DNA from: CAYURP01 sp964447175
GTDB taxonomy: Bacteria; Zixibacteria; MSB-5A5; SM23-73-2
Assembly: GCA_964447175.1 (NCBI GenBank)
Contig: CAYURP010000011.1
Coordinates: 6,904-70,903, forward strand
DNA: 64,000 bases
Reading direction: 5' to 3'
The first letter of the stretch is position 1. Each line of letters begins with the position of its first letter. Both the position numbers and the translations under genes were made by a program. Below, in pieces: positions 40,561 to 48,172 of this stretch. The notes under the pieces are model-generated. The model did no database searches. It was not told where the DNA came from and saw only the letters and a program-made list of their open reading frames with translations.

Positions 40561-42078
40561 TCATTTTAAGGGAAGTTCCACAGTAAAAGACGATCCTTCT
40601 CCGATAACCGAATTAACATCGATTTTCCCATCGTGCCTTTCTATAATACCGTAGCACACAGACAAACCCAAACCCACACCTTTACCCTCCTTCTTAGTGG
40701 TATAGAAAGGCTCGAAGATATGTGGCAGATCCGCCGGAGAGATACCCGAACCAGTGTCTTGAATCTGCACCTTTATGCTGTTTTCATTGAAGATAGAGCT
40801 GGTCTTTATAGTCAAGGTACCCCCCTGGGGCATGGCTTCTACCGCATTATCCAAAATAGCCAAAAAACATTGCTGGATTTGATCTTTGTCACAGATCACC
40901 TCTGCCTTTCCCCTCTGATATATTTTGACCAACTCGACGTTGTTCAATTTCAAGTGATGTTCCACCAGCTGGGTGCAACGGTCTAAGATCTGATGCAGAT
41001 CCACCGCAGCGAATTCGCCTATCTCTTTTTTCGAGAAGAGCAAAAGGTTTTTCACGATGTTTCCGCAGCGCATAGTTTCGTCACCGACTATGGATAAATC
41101 CCCTTGTATTGACTCCAGTCTGTCTTTGGACAGATTTCCAGAGTTCAATTTCTTTTGCAGAAGCCGGGTATAAGTCAGAATACCGCTCAAGGGATTGTTC
41201 AGCTCGTGAGCCACGCTGGCGGATAATTTTCCCAGGGAAGCCATCTTCTCCATATGAATCAGGTGAGCTTGAATTCGCTCCAACTCCTCTCGGGCTCTCT
41301 TCAGCTCCGAGGTCATGGTATTGAAGGAATTAGCCAGTCCTCCAATTTCATCTTTTTGATGAAGAGGAATGGTGTAGTCCAGGTTTCCTTCAGCAATTGC
41401 TCTGGTACCTCTGGTCAACTCACGTACAGGTGCCCGGATTAAGGTGTAGATCAAAAAACCAGTCACCGAAAGGACGCTGAGAACCAATATAACGGACGCC
41501 AGTATAGTCTGCCGACGGCTGCGGGCGATATCAGCATCCACGGTTGCCAGAGACATCTGCACGTCCAGGACTCCCAGTATGAATTTCTCATCTGGATGCA
41601 GGTGGCATCCGGATCCGTAACAGGCGATCTCATTTTCTATGGGATTAATTAATGCCAGGACCCGGTGCCCGTTTGAAGATTTTATAATTCGATGACGTTC
41701 CTCTGTAGCCAAAGCTTTAAGCGGTTCGGGATAGCGGTGGCAAACCTGGCAAGCCTCCGAGGAAATCGAGACCTTTTTCAGCCTTTCCTCCGGACGGGTG
41801 GTATAGATGATTTCACCCTTCTTGTCATAAATCCGAATAGCCTCAAATCCAGGCATATTCCTGAAATTCTCGAATATCTGCTCAATGTCCTCCTTCCGGT
41901 TTATCAGCATACTGTAATGGGTGGACTCCTTAATCAGATCGGTGGTCCTCAGGGCAGCTAATTGAACCTGTTTCAGAAGATCGTTAGCCTCACTTTTAAC
42001 ATTTATAAAAGTGAGAGCGGCCAAACCCACAAACATAACCAAGAAAAGTGCGACGAAGAACTTTAATCCTAAAGGCAT
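40561..42078 (-). CDS. sensor histidine kinase with periplasmic haem-c-binding motifs
   Basis: A 505-residue protein. One helix at residues about 6-26, a periplasmic region to about 190 and a second helix at about 192-213 are followed by HAMP, then HisKA with the phospho-His in SVAHELNNPLSG and an HATPase domain (DTGSGISPADLPHIF). The periplasmic part contains CQVCH (110-114) and CYGSGCH (153-159, a CX4CH variant), each able to attach haem c. The kinase may therefore sense redox state, NO, CO or O2 through haem. Partner: the NtrC-type regulator directly downstream. It follows the soluble GcvH-like gene after a 208-bp gap in which a separate promoter is possible. Confidence 0.92.
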   Translation of the reverse strand: MPLGLKFFVALFLVMFVGLAALTFINVKSEANDLLKQVQLAALRTTDLIKESTHYSMLINRKEDIEQIFENFRNMPGFEAIRIYDKKGEIIYTTRPEERLKKVSISSEACQVCHRYPEPLKALATEERHRIIKSSNGHRVLALINPIENEIACYGSGCHLHPDEKFILGVLDVQMSLATVDADIARSRRQTILASVILVLSVLSVTGFLIYTLIRAPVRELTRGTRAIAEGNLDYTIPLHQKDEIGGLANSFNTMTSELKRAREELERIQAHLIHMEKMASLGKLSASVAHELNNPLSGILTYTRLLQKKLNSGNLSKDRLESIQGDLSIVGDETMRCGNIVKNLLLFSKKEIGEFAAVDLHQILDRCTQLVEHHLKLNNVELVKIYQRGKAEVICDKDQIQQCFLAILDNAVEAMPQGGTLTIKTSSIFNENSIKVQIQDTGSGISPADLPHIFEPFYTTKKEGKGVGLGLSVCYGIIERHDGKIDVNSVIGEGSSFTVELPLK

Positions 42079-42286
42079 ATTTCAGTCTTTAGACCTCTTG
42101 AGCGTTTTTAGAAAATCAATACCATAGTTTATTGTTCTTATTTAATAATATACTTATTTTGAAAATGAATGAAAAGCCTTTTTTTGACTTTTAGCGAAGC
42201 AATTTCAGTTGAGGGTATTTCCGCCGGGATACAATAAACCTCTATAATATTTTAACTTCCATTATATACTCCAACCCGGAGTGGAC

Positions 42287-43123
42287 TTACCAGGCTTGTT
42301 TATCTGTCGCCGCCAGTTCCACTGCTAATCCCAGACATACCTTACCTGGCAAAACTTGGTGGAGATACCTGATATCAGCTCCGCCATCCGGCAGGGTTTC
42401 TCCGATTAGTTCCACCTCCACCCCTCTGTGTTTGAGCAAAAACCTCAAGTGCTGAGCTTCCTCATCCAGAAATCTTTTCCCTCTGTTCCCGGTGTGAAAC
42501 CTTTGCAGTTCAGAGCGGTCTTCCGTCCATTCTATAATAGCCAGCCAACCTTCTCCATATGGGTCCTTTTGCACCAGCTCCGGCTCCTGAACCAATCTAA
42601 AATTAGCTTGAGATAGGCGCCCAGAGAGTGGAGCAATTAAGAAAACCGTTCCTGCCTGGGTAATAATTTTCCCGAAAACCTGTTCCTGGATTAAGTTCTT
42701 ATCTACACCATCCCATTCCAGTTTTATCAGAGGAGGTAGGGTGTAGGCTAAGAGCCCATCCACTCCTACCTTCCACATCTGACCCTGGGTCTGCCTGGCC
42801 CATAGGTGACTGGAATGTAGATATAATCCCCTTACCTCCTTGCTGGTAGAAAAGGTGAAAAAGGGCGGAGGTTTCCCTGAGTCTTCCCTTAATCCAGAAT
42901 CACCCTCAAGCTGTGCCAGGTTTTCGCTCATAGATTTTCTGGGGCTGGAGCTTATTTTCCGAGATTTCACCTGGGTCCGCATGGCTTTGTCTAAGTCGCA
43001 GTGTTCACAGTCGTAATCAAAGGGACACAGCTTAAAAGAGATCACCCCTGCAGTCATCCAGATACAGCGGTTTTGGGTCTCAGCAGATTCAGCCTTATGC
43101 TTTTTTATTGCCCTCTTTTTCAT
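42287..43123 (-). CDS. soluble GcvH-like protein without lipoyl lysine, with N-terminal Cys motif
   Basis: A 278-residue protein; the true start at 43123 overlaps the NrfD stop by 4 bp, whereas a longer open frame would overlap NrfD by 184 bp. The N-terminus carries CPFDYDCEHCDLDKAM, a possible metal site. Residues about 95-200 form a GcvH-like (lipoyl-protein) fold: HLWARQTQGQMWKVGVDGLL, IAPLSGRLSQANFRLV and DPYGEGWLAIIEW. In GcvH the lipoyl Lys lies eight residues before the Pro of PVSG; here that position is Ala. So it is unlikely to carry lipoate. I infer a structural or electron-transfer role in the complex encoded upstream. Confidence 0.78.
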   Translation of the reverse strand: MKKRAIKKHKAESAETQNRCIWMTAGVISFKLCPFDYDCEHCDLDKAMRTQVKSRKISSSPRKSMSENLAQLEGDSGLREDSGKPPPFFTFSTSKEVRGLYLHSSHLWARQTQGQMWKVGVDGLLAYTLPPLIKLEWDGVDKNLIQEQVFGKIITQAGTVFLIAPLSGRLSQANFRLVQEPELVQKDPYGEGWLAIIEWTEDRSELQRFHTGNRGKRFLDEEAQHLRFLLKHRGVEVELIGETLPDGGADIRYLHQVLPGKVCLGLAVELAATDKQAW

Positions 43124-44382
43124 ACCATCGCCTTTTTTGTTAGAAGGTCCTCCTCGAAATCTACTTCCCGATAGACCGGGTGTTCCCGATAAACTGGCAA
43201 TCGATTCACAATCCAACGGTAAACTAAAATCTCGATAGTAATTATGGTGATAACCATAATGACTTCCTTCCAGTAAAAGAACACCCGATGGGGCAGTTGC
43301 CAATTGAGCGCGATCAGGGAAACGTTGAACCTGTTGACAGCCAAGCCGATTATGGTGAAAAACGCTGTGAAACGGATAAGTCCCACGCTTCTATTCCTCA
43401 CTCCAAACGCGAAAAGAAAAGACGGAAGAAGAACAAATCCAAACAGCTCCACCAAAAACCAGTAACCATAGGGCGTGTTCAGGAGATTCCAGTGGTATCC
43501 ATGGGCTAAACCCACGATCTTCAGGCCAAAATAGGTGAAAAGAACAAAGGAGGCAGCTTTTCCCAGACCTAAAGTGAGTCCAGGGAGTCTGGCCAAGTAT
43601 TGTGAACTGTACCTGTGTTTAAGAAAACGGGAGGTAATTGTGCTTTCCGCAATTATCACCGAGAGTCCAGCAAATATGCTAGAAACAAAGAAAAACAAAG
43701 GCAAAAACTCTGAGTACCACAGAGGGTGCAGTTTCCCAGGGGCAAGAAGGAACAATGCTCCCAAAGCTGACTGATGAAGTGTGGACAGAATCACACCAAA
43801 GATAGTGGCGCCCACAGTTACTCCTATAGCCCATCTGCGGAATCTATTAGCACCAAGCCATTCAAAGACAGCCGGGCAAAACTCTACGAACTGGGTGGAA
43901 AGGTAAAGAGCCACATGCCAGGCCACCAAGAATAAAACCGAAGCTGTCCCAAACGAACTGATCATAGGATAAGGAAGGCGCCAGGGGCGGCCCAAATCAA
44001 CCAGAAGAAATATAACTGCGAAAAGATAACCAATAAACCCGGTAAGGACGGCAGGCCGAACCATGGGATGGTAATCCTTCTGTCCAAAAAGATAGACGGC
44101 CGAAGCCATTATATAGCCGGTAGCGGCTAAAGGCACACCGGTGAAAAGACCCCAGTTAAGAAAAAGACTCCAGGGTTGATCGTTTGATGCATGGGTTACC
44201 GCTCCCAGACCCTGAGTATAACGCATTATAATGAAAGGTAGCCCAATCAGAATAATTATTCCAGCCACAATGTTGAAAGGCTTCCACAAGCTCCTCAGAT
44301 ATCCTTTAAGACTAAGTCCCAATAATATCCTCTCTTTTATCCAGGACTGGAAAACATTTGCCTTTCCCACATACTCAGTCAT
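43120..44382 (-). CDS. NrfD/HmcC-type quinone-interacting membrane subunit
   Basis: A 420-residue integral membrane protein with about ten predicted helices of the NrfD/PsrC family (GLPFIIMRYTQGLGAVTHASNDQPWSLFLNWGLFTGVPLAATGYI near the start, LVDLGRPWR on a loop). Such subunits bind menaquinone and pair with a periplasmic four-cluster Fe-S protein. The gene is 2 bp after the Fe-S gene on the same strand. The likely job is electron transfer between menaquinol and the periplasmic octaheme cytochrome, as in Hmc- and Cbc-type complexes; no catalytic molybdopterin subunit is present. Confidence 0.93.
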   Translation of the reverse strand: MTEYVGKANVFQSWIKERILLGLSLKGYLRSLWKPFNIVAGIIILIGLPFIIMRYTQGLGAVTHASNDQPWSLFLNWGLFTGVPLAATGYIMASAVYLFGQKDYHPMVRPAVLTGFIGYLFAVIFLLVDLGRPWRLPYPMISSFGTASVLFLVAWHVALYLSTQFVEFCPAVFEWLGANRFRRWAIGVTVGATIFGVILSTLHQSALGALFLLAPGKLHPLWYSEFLPLFFFVSSIFAGLSVIIAESTITSRFLKHRYSSQYLARLPGLTLGLGKAASFVLFTYFGLKIVGLAHGYHWNLLNTPYGYWFLVELFGFVLLPSFLFAFGVRNRSVGLIRFTAFFTIIGLAVNRFNVSLIALNWQLPHRVFFYWKEVIMVITIITIEILVYRWIVNRLPVYREHPVYREVDFEEDLLTKKAMV

Positions 44383-44384
44383 AA

Positions 44385-45314
44385 CTATTCCTCCTTTTCC
44401 TCGGGAATTATCTCTTCCTCTTCATCAGCCATCCGTTCGCGATTTTTGGTAAACAAGTAGAACCCGCCTAAAAGCGCAGGCCAGACCACAAGAACTGCGG
44501 GAACCATGGACAGAAATCCCCTGGTGAATTCCGGATAAGGTTTGGTGCCCACATCCGTTGGGAATCCCAGCTTTTCAAAGGGGACTCCGGAAATATACAA
44601 CCAGCAGGTGCCTCCTACTTCATTTTCACCATAAATGTGATCAACATATCTGTCCGGATGATCCATAATTCTCTTCCTGGCAGCCTGGATTAAATCTCTG
44701 CGTTTGCCAAAGGTCATTACCTCCATGGGACAGGCTTCCACACAGGCCGGAACCTTCCCCTGGGAAGTTCGAGCATCATAACACATGGTGCATTTGACTA
44801 CATTGGGGCTGAAAGCATTAGAGTATTCGTAGGCTGGAACATAAAAGGGGCAGGCGGTCATACAGTATCGGCAGCCTATGCATACCTTCTCGTTCCAGAT
44901 GACCGGACCTTCCGGTGTCTTCCTTAAAGCTTTTACCAAGCAAGCGGATGCACAAGCTGGCTCATCACAATGATTACATTGAATCTTACGAAAAATCCAC
45001 TGACCTTTGTTCTTTGGATCGGGATAGCGATTAACATAGGTGTAATAATCGGCGTCAGCCCGCCTTTCTTTTTCCAGAACAGATTGATCCTCAAAAGGGA
45101 TTTTGGGTTGAGGAAGCTTATTAATTTCATTGCAGGCTGCTTCGCAGCTGCGGCATCCCACGCAACGAGTCAAATCGGTCAGCACACCCACACGATCGGG
45201 CCAGCCAGTGAACTGCTCCACCCCCAGAGCAGATTTAACCTTGCCCAATATGCTACCACCTCCAGCCACTCCGGCGATCTTAAAGAATTTTCTTCGACTA
45301 ATTTTCATCTGCAA
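44385..45314 (-). CDS. Tat-exported four-cluster Fe-S protein (HmcB/DmsB-like), C-terminal anchor
   Basis: A 309-residue protein. The twin-arginine signal SRRKFFKIAG is at residues 5-14. Four [4Fe-4S] sites follow: CVGCRSCEAAC, CNHCDEPACASAC, CIGCRYCMTACP and CTMCYDART...CVEACP. A C-terminal helix (FLSMVPAVLVVWPALLGGFYLF, about 264-286) anchors it to the membrane, leaving a short acidic tail. This is the HmcB/HybA type that sits in the periplasm on an NrfD-like subunit and passes electrons to or from cytochromes. It directly precedes the NrfD gene and follows the octaheme cytochrome gene. Confidence 0.95.
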   Translation of the reverse strand: MQMKISRRKFFKIAGVAGGGSILGKVKSALGVEQFTGWPDRVGVLTDLTRCVGCRSCEAACNEINKLPQPKIPFEDQSVLEKERRADADYYTYVNRYPDPKNKGQWIFRKIQCNHCDEPACASACLVKALRKTPEGPVIWNEKVCIGCRYCMTACPFYVPAYEYSNAFSPNVVKCTMCYDARTSQGKVPACVEACPMEVMTFGKRRDLIQAARKRIMDHPDRYVDHIYGENEVGGTCWLYISGVPFEKLGFPTDVGTKPYPEFTRGFLSMVPAVLVVWPALLGGFYLFTKNRERMADEEEEIIPEEKEE

Positions 45315-45338
45315 TCCTCCATTTAATTTTCTTATCCA

Positions 45339-46082
45339 TCATTTTTCTTTTGACTCACTTTTTTTGCTATCTTTTTTAGCATGACATTCAGTGCAACCAT
45401 CGGGAGCACCCATCTCCTTATGGCATCCCATACATTGCAGATGGTATGCGCCTTTAAGACCAGGCAGGTTCAGGTTTTCTGGATTAAATGGAGCACCATG
45501 GCACTCGGCACAAGAGGGAGTCTCACCCGCGGTGCTGTGATGATGACAGGCTGCGCAATCCTCTGTCAACAAAGTATGCATCTCGTGAGAAAATACAACC
45601 GGTTCATATTTCATCTCCAAACGATTAAGAGTCAAAGTCTCCGGTCCAGCCTTTGAACTTTTCTTTGTGGTGGTCTGAATTACAGGTGGGGCTTTTGAAG
45701 TCTGTTTAGCATGACACTCGTTACATCCAGTAGGACCCATTTCCATCTTCTTATGGCAACCCATGCAATTACCATGGTATGCTTCCTTCAAATCTGCTAT
45801 CCCCAGATCCTTGGCAGAAGAAGAATTGTGGCATTCATTGCAAGAGGGGGTTTCACCTTCCTGGCTGTAATGATGACAGGTTTCACAACCCTCCGTGATA
45901 TAAGTATGCGCCTCATGAGAGAATTCAACAGGCTGATAGATCTTGGCCAAACGTCCCAGGGTGTAGGTTTCAGGCACTTCCCCGGAGGAAGATGTCTGTT
46001 TGCTTTCAACAGCATAGGAGGAAACGAGCAAGCAGATGGACAAGCATAGGATGGCAACTACAGTATTTCTTGTGGTCATCAC
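45339..46082 (-). CDS. periplasmic octaheme c-type cytochrome (duplicated class III/c7 type)
   Basis: A 247-residue protein with a signal peptide (residues 1-25) and eight CxxCH motifs in two equal halves: CETCH, CNECH, CMGCH, CNECH then CAACH, CAECH, CMGCH, CTECH. Each half starts with FSHE.HT, giving an axial His, so the protein is an internal duplication of a tetraheme class III-like unit joined by a Pro/Lys/Thr-rich linker. It would be the periplasmic electron carrier of the NrfD/Fe-S complex. The gene is in line between the GcvH-like and Fe-S genes. Confidence 0.94.
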   Translation of the reverse strand: MMTTRNTVVAILCLSICLLVSSYAVESKQTSSSGEVPETYTLGRLAKIYQPVEFSHEAHTYITEGCETCHHYSQEGETPSCNECHNSSSAKDLGIADLKEAYHGNCMGCHKKMEMGPTGCNECHAKQTSKAPPVIQTTTKKSSKAGPETLTLNRLEMKYEPVVFSHEMHTLLTEDCAACHHHSTAGETPSCAECHGAPFNPENLNLPGLKGAYHLQCMGCHKEMGAPDGCTECHAKKDSKKSESKEK

Positions 46083-46113
46083 ATCTCCTTTTTACTATTT
46101 GTGATCATCGCTC

Positions 46114-46785
46114 TCACCTGACATTGAAAAACTCTCGAGCCACGTTCTTCCACTGCTCAGAAGTTAACTCATCTCCCAAATCCGGTTTGATCTCTCCTCC
46201 TTCTTGCAGAACCGGATAATCAGTGGGCACCAGCGTAGCTACCAGCTGCTCTTTTACCGCCTGATTCCAGCGAGCTCTGGTCTCACCGGTGAGAAGATTT
46301 CTCAGCTCCCGAACCAGATTGGTAGGTTCGATCTTCAAGATCCAATTCTTTTCCGGGTTCTGTTGATTCAAAAAGCTTGGATTTTTGACAAACTCTTTGT
46401 TGACTTCAACCACTCTCCCGCTGACAGGAGAAACCTGCACCAATTCCCTCTCTCCCCTCTTTATTTTCCAGGCGCTCCCACCTTGATAGATTCTGTGACC
46501 TTCTCTGGGCAATTGGATCTCTTTGATCGATCCGAAAACTGAAGAGGTAAACTTATCCATTCCCACATTCACTAAATTAGGTTCCACCACCTCGGCCCAG
46601 GTGTGACTGGGGTGGGCGAAAATTCCCTTTATGAACCTTGAAACCCTGGCTAAAGACTCTCTAACCGGACGGTAGCTGGTGACGCTTAACAGCTTCCAAA
46701 AAAGAATGAAGGTCAGGAGAAAGACAATGGCTATTATATATTCAATGCTTTTAGTTGTCAGCAGAAATTCTTGAAGATTCTGCAT
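46114..46785 (-). CDS. membrane-anchored GcvH-like protein 1 (no lipoyl lysine)
   Basis: A 223-residue protein. A helix at about residues 14-36 (IEYIIAIVFLLTFILFWKLL) is followed by a linker and a GcvH-like domain (about 58-150): HPSHTWAEVVEPNLVNVGMDKF, QGGSAWKIKRGERELVQVSPVSGRVVEVN. The lipoyl Lys position, eight before the Pro of PVSG, is Glu. The C-terminal 70 residues (WNQAVKEQLVATL, PVLQEGGEIKPDLGDELT..QW) are shared with the next gene. It is a paralogue of the protein at 46846-47493. It is probably a structural subunit of the cytochrome/NrfD complex; the side of the membrane is uncertain. Confidence 0.82.
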   Translation of the reverse strand: MQNLQEFLLTTKSIEYIIAIVFLLTFILFWKLLSVTSYRPVRESLARVSRFIKGIFAHPSHTWAEVVEPNLVNVGMDKFTSSVFGSIKEIQLPREGHRIYQGGSAWKIKRGERELVQVSPVSGRVVEVNKEFVKNPSFLNQQNPEKNWILKIEPTNLVRELRNLLTGETRARWNQAVKEQLVATLVPTDYPVLQEGGEIKPDLGDELTSEQWKNVAREFFNVR

Positions 46786-46845
46786 CTCAATTTCCTTTCT
46801 TTTTATAGAGTTATCCTGAGTGCCTTTTCCACTTGTTCCTGATCC

Positions 46846-47493
46846 TTATTTTTTCTTAGATGGCGAAAAGAATTCTCTGGTTACCTTTTCCCACTGTTTA
46901 GCAGTTAGCTCATCCCCCAAATCGGGTTTTATCTCTCCTCCCTCCTGCAGAACCGGAAACTCAGCAGGTGTTAAAGTAGCCACTAACTGGTCTTTAACTG
47001 CCTGGTTCCAACTGCTCAGTATCTTCCCGTGAAGCAGATTCTTCAATTCCGTTTTCAGTCTGATCGGTTCAACTTTAAATATCCAATTCTTCCTGGTATC
47101 CCTCTGGGACAAAAGCTTGGGATCTTTCTCCAGTTCTCGATTGATTTCCACAATCCTTCCACTAATAGGAGAAGTTTGAACCAGCTCCCTTTCACCTTTA
47201 TTCATTTTCCATGCTTTTCCACCTTGTTGAATTAATGCTCCCGGTTTAGGAAGGGTAAAGCTCTCCACAGAACCGAACACAGACCTGGTGAAATCATCAG
47301 CTCCCACAGAAACTAAAGACGGTTCCAGCACCTCCACCCAGGCATGCCCGGGATGAACAAAAATACCTTGCCAGCTGGGGGGAGCCTTTGCTTTGAGCGC
47401 TTCCCTCTCAGGAACTAAAACAGCTTTCCTTTGACGCCAGATACCTATTCCAATGGCCACTGCTAAGAAAAGCAAAAAAAGTAATACTACCAT
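46846..47493 (-). CDS. membrane-anchored GcvH-like protein 2 (no lipoyl lysine)
   Basis: A 215-residue paralogue of the protein at 46114-46785. Residues 1-23 are a helix ending GIGIWRQRK, which closely resembles the two micro-proteins encoded upstream (GIGIRRNRK and GLGIRRKSK). The GcvH-like domain follows (HPGHAWVEVLEPSLVSVG, QGGKAWKMNKGERELVQTSPISGRIVEIN), again without the lipoyl Lys (Glu in its place), then the shared C-terminal module. It has a strong SD (AGGAGGTGA) that overlaps the stop of the 36-codon micro-gene. I infer a structural role in the redox complex. Confidence 0.82.
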   Translation of the reverse strand: MVVLLFLLFLAVAIGIGIWRQRKAVLVPEREALKAKAPPSWQGIFVHPGHAWVEVLEPSLVSVGADDFTRSVFGSVESFTLPKPGALIQQGGKAWKMNKGERELVQTSPISGRIVEINRELEKDPKLLSQRDTRKNWIFKVEPIRLKTELKNLLHGKILSSWNQAVKDQLVATLTPAEFPVLQEGGEIKPDLGDELTAKQWEKVTREFFSPSKKK

Positions 47494-47499
47494 TTTTTC

Positions 47500-47610
47500 T
47501 CACCTCCTATCCCGTTTTAAAATCCTATTCTTCTTTACAACAGCCCTCCAGGTTATAAACACTGAAACCATTAAAGGCAGTGTAAATAAAGATGTTTCTT
47601 CTTTTTTCAT
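47500..47610 (-). CDS. 36-residue micro-protein C, putative single-helix membrane subunit
   Basis: ATG at 47610 overlaps the TGA of micro-gene A (ATGA), and the stop at 47500-47502 lies within the SD of the next gene. The product is MKKEETSLFTLPLMVSVFIT plus a basic tail of 16 residues, which could form one short membrane helix with a positive C-terminus. It has no SD of its own beyond coupling. The exact fit between its neighbours supports translation, but 36 codons are weak evidence and a comparative check is needed. Confidence 0.5.
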   Translation of the reverse strand: MKKEETSLFTLPLMVSVFITWRAVVKKNRILKRDRR

Positions 47611-47744
47611 CTCAGTTTTAGAATAACAGTCTTCTGATCAATTGTTGAAAGTGCTACTACCTGGTTCTTGGTAGCTTTACTCTTTCTCCGGATACCCAAT
47701 CCTGTCACTATTCCCAGAAAAACCAATCCCAAAATCACCGACAT
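47607..47744 (-). CDS. 45-residue micro-protein A, single-helix membrane protein
   Basis: ATG at 47744 has a strong SD (AGGAGGTGG). The product starts MSVILGLVFLGIVTGLGIRR (one membrane helix and a basic stop), then KSKATKNQVVALSTIDQKTV and ILKLR. It is clearly similar to micro-protein B and to the N-terminus of GcvH-like protein 2: M-x-V, FLxI/V, G-I/L-G-I-x-R. The tail pattern S-x-I/L-D-x(4)-L-K is also shared with B. Two related micro-genes in tandem, each with a good SD, are unlikely by chance. Probably a small structural subunit of the redox complex. Confidence 0.8.
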   Translation of the reverse strand: MSVILGLVFLGIVTGLGIRRKSKATKNQVVALSTIDQKTVILKLR

Positions 47745-47763
47745 TTTCCCACCTCCTGTTAGT

Positions 47764-47895
47764 TCATTTCAGAACTAATTTATTCTCATCTAATTTGGAG
47801 AGCGGCAATTCAGAGATCACCGAAGTTTTTCTATTTCTCCTTATGCCAATTCCCATAATTATCGCCAGGAAAATAAAAACAATAATTACTGACAT
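47764..47895 (-). CDS. 43-residue micro-protein B, single-helix membrane protein; first gene of the redox operon
   Basis: ATG at 47895 has the SD GGAGG 7 bp upstream and lies about 26 bp after the predicted sigma-54 transcription start. The product starts MSVIIVFIFLAIIMGIGIRR and continues NRKTSVISELPLSKLDENKL and VLK. It is a paralogue of micro-protein A (20 bp downstream) and resembles the first 23 residues of GcvH-like protein 2. It predicts one membrane helix with a positively charged cytoplasmic or periplasmic end. Being first in the operon suggests an assembly or structural role, like small oxidase subunits. Confidence 0.8.
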   Translation of the reverse strand: MSVIIVFIFLAIIMGIGIRRNRKTSVISELPLSKLDENKLVLK

Positions 47896-47930
47896 TTTTA
47901 ACCTCCATTTAATTTCTCATCAGATTATTA

Positions 47931-47948
47931 TTGCAAACTTGATACCAA
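47931..47948 (-). promoter_or_regulatory. sigma-54 (-24/-12) promoter of the redox operon
   Basis: The reverse strand reads TTGGTATCAAGTTTGCA: GG at -24 (47946-47945) and GC at -12 (47934-47933), exactly 10 bp apart. The predicted start at about 47921 leaves a 26-bp leader before the first micro-gene. The operon itself encodes a sigma-54 activator. Confidence 0.75.
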
Positions 47949-48056
47949 GAATTCCCACTGATCAAAGCTCTTGTGTTAATTTCATATCTACCATACTGTT
48001 AAAAAATAAAATTCTAAGATACATATCTATTTTTGTCTAAAAATGCCCCACAAGAA

Positions 48057-48073
48057 TGTTGAGAAATACAACA
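48057..48073. promoter_or_regulatory. putative activator site 1 (TGTTG-N7-CAACA)
   Basis: Perfect 5-bp palindrome TGTTG-AGAAATA-CAACA, centred about 144 bp upstream of the predicted sigma-54 start, the usual place for an NtrC-type enhancer site. Confidence 0.55.
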
Positions 48074-48155
48074 GAATATTTGATTATATTAAGAATTATT
48101 GCTTAAGTTATTTACACTTAATCAGTAAAAGATTGTGGTTATTTACTACAGTTAC

Positions 48156-48172
48156 TGTTGAAATACACAACA
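48156..48172. promoter_or_regulatory. putative activator site 2 (TGTTG-N7-CAACA)
   Basis: TGTTG-AAATACA-CAACA, the same palindrome with the same spacing and an A-rich centre (both contain AAATA), 99 bp from site 1 and about 243 bp upstream of the start. Confidence 0.55.

Noticed and set aside
43124..43303. N-terminal extension of the soluble GcvH-like gene
   Set aside because: It would overlap the NrfD gene by 184 bp in another frame; the internal ATG at 43123 gives a normal 4-bp overlap and starts at the conserved part.
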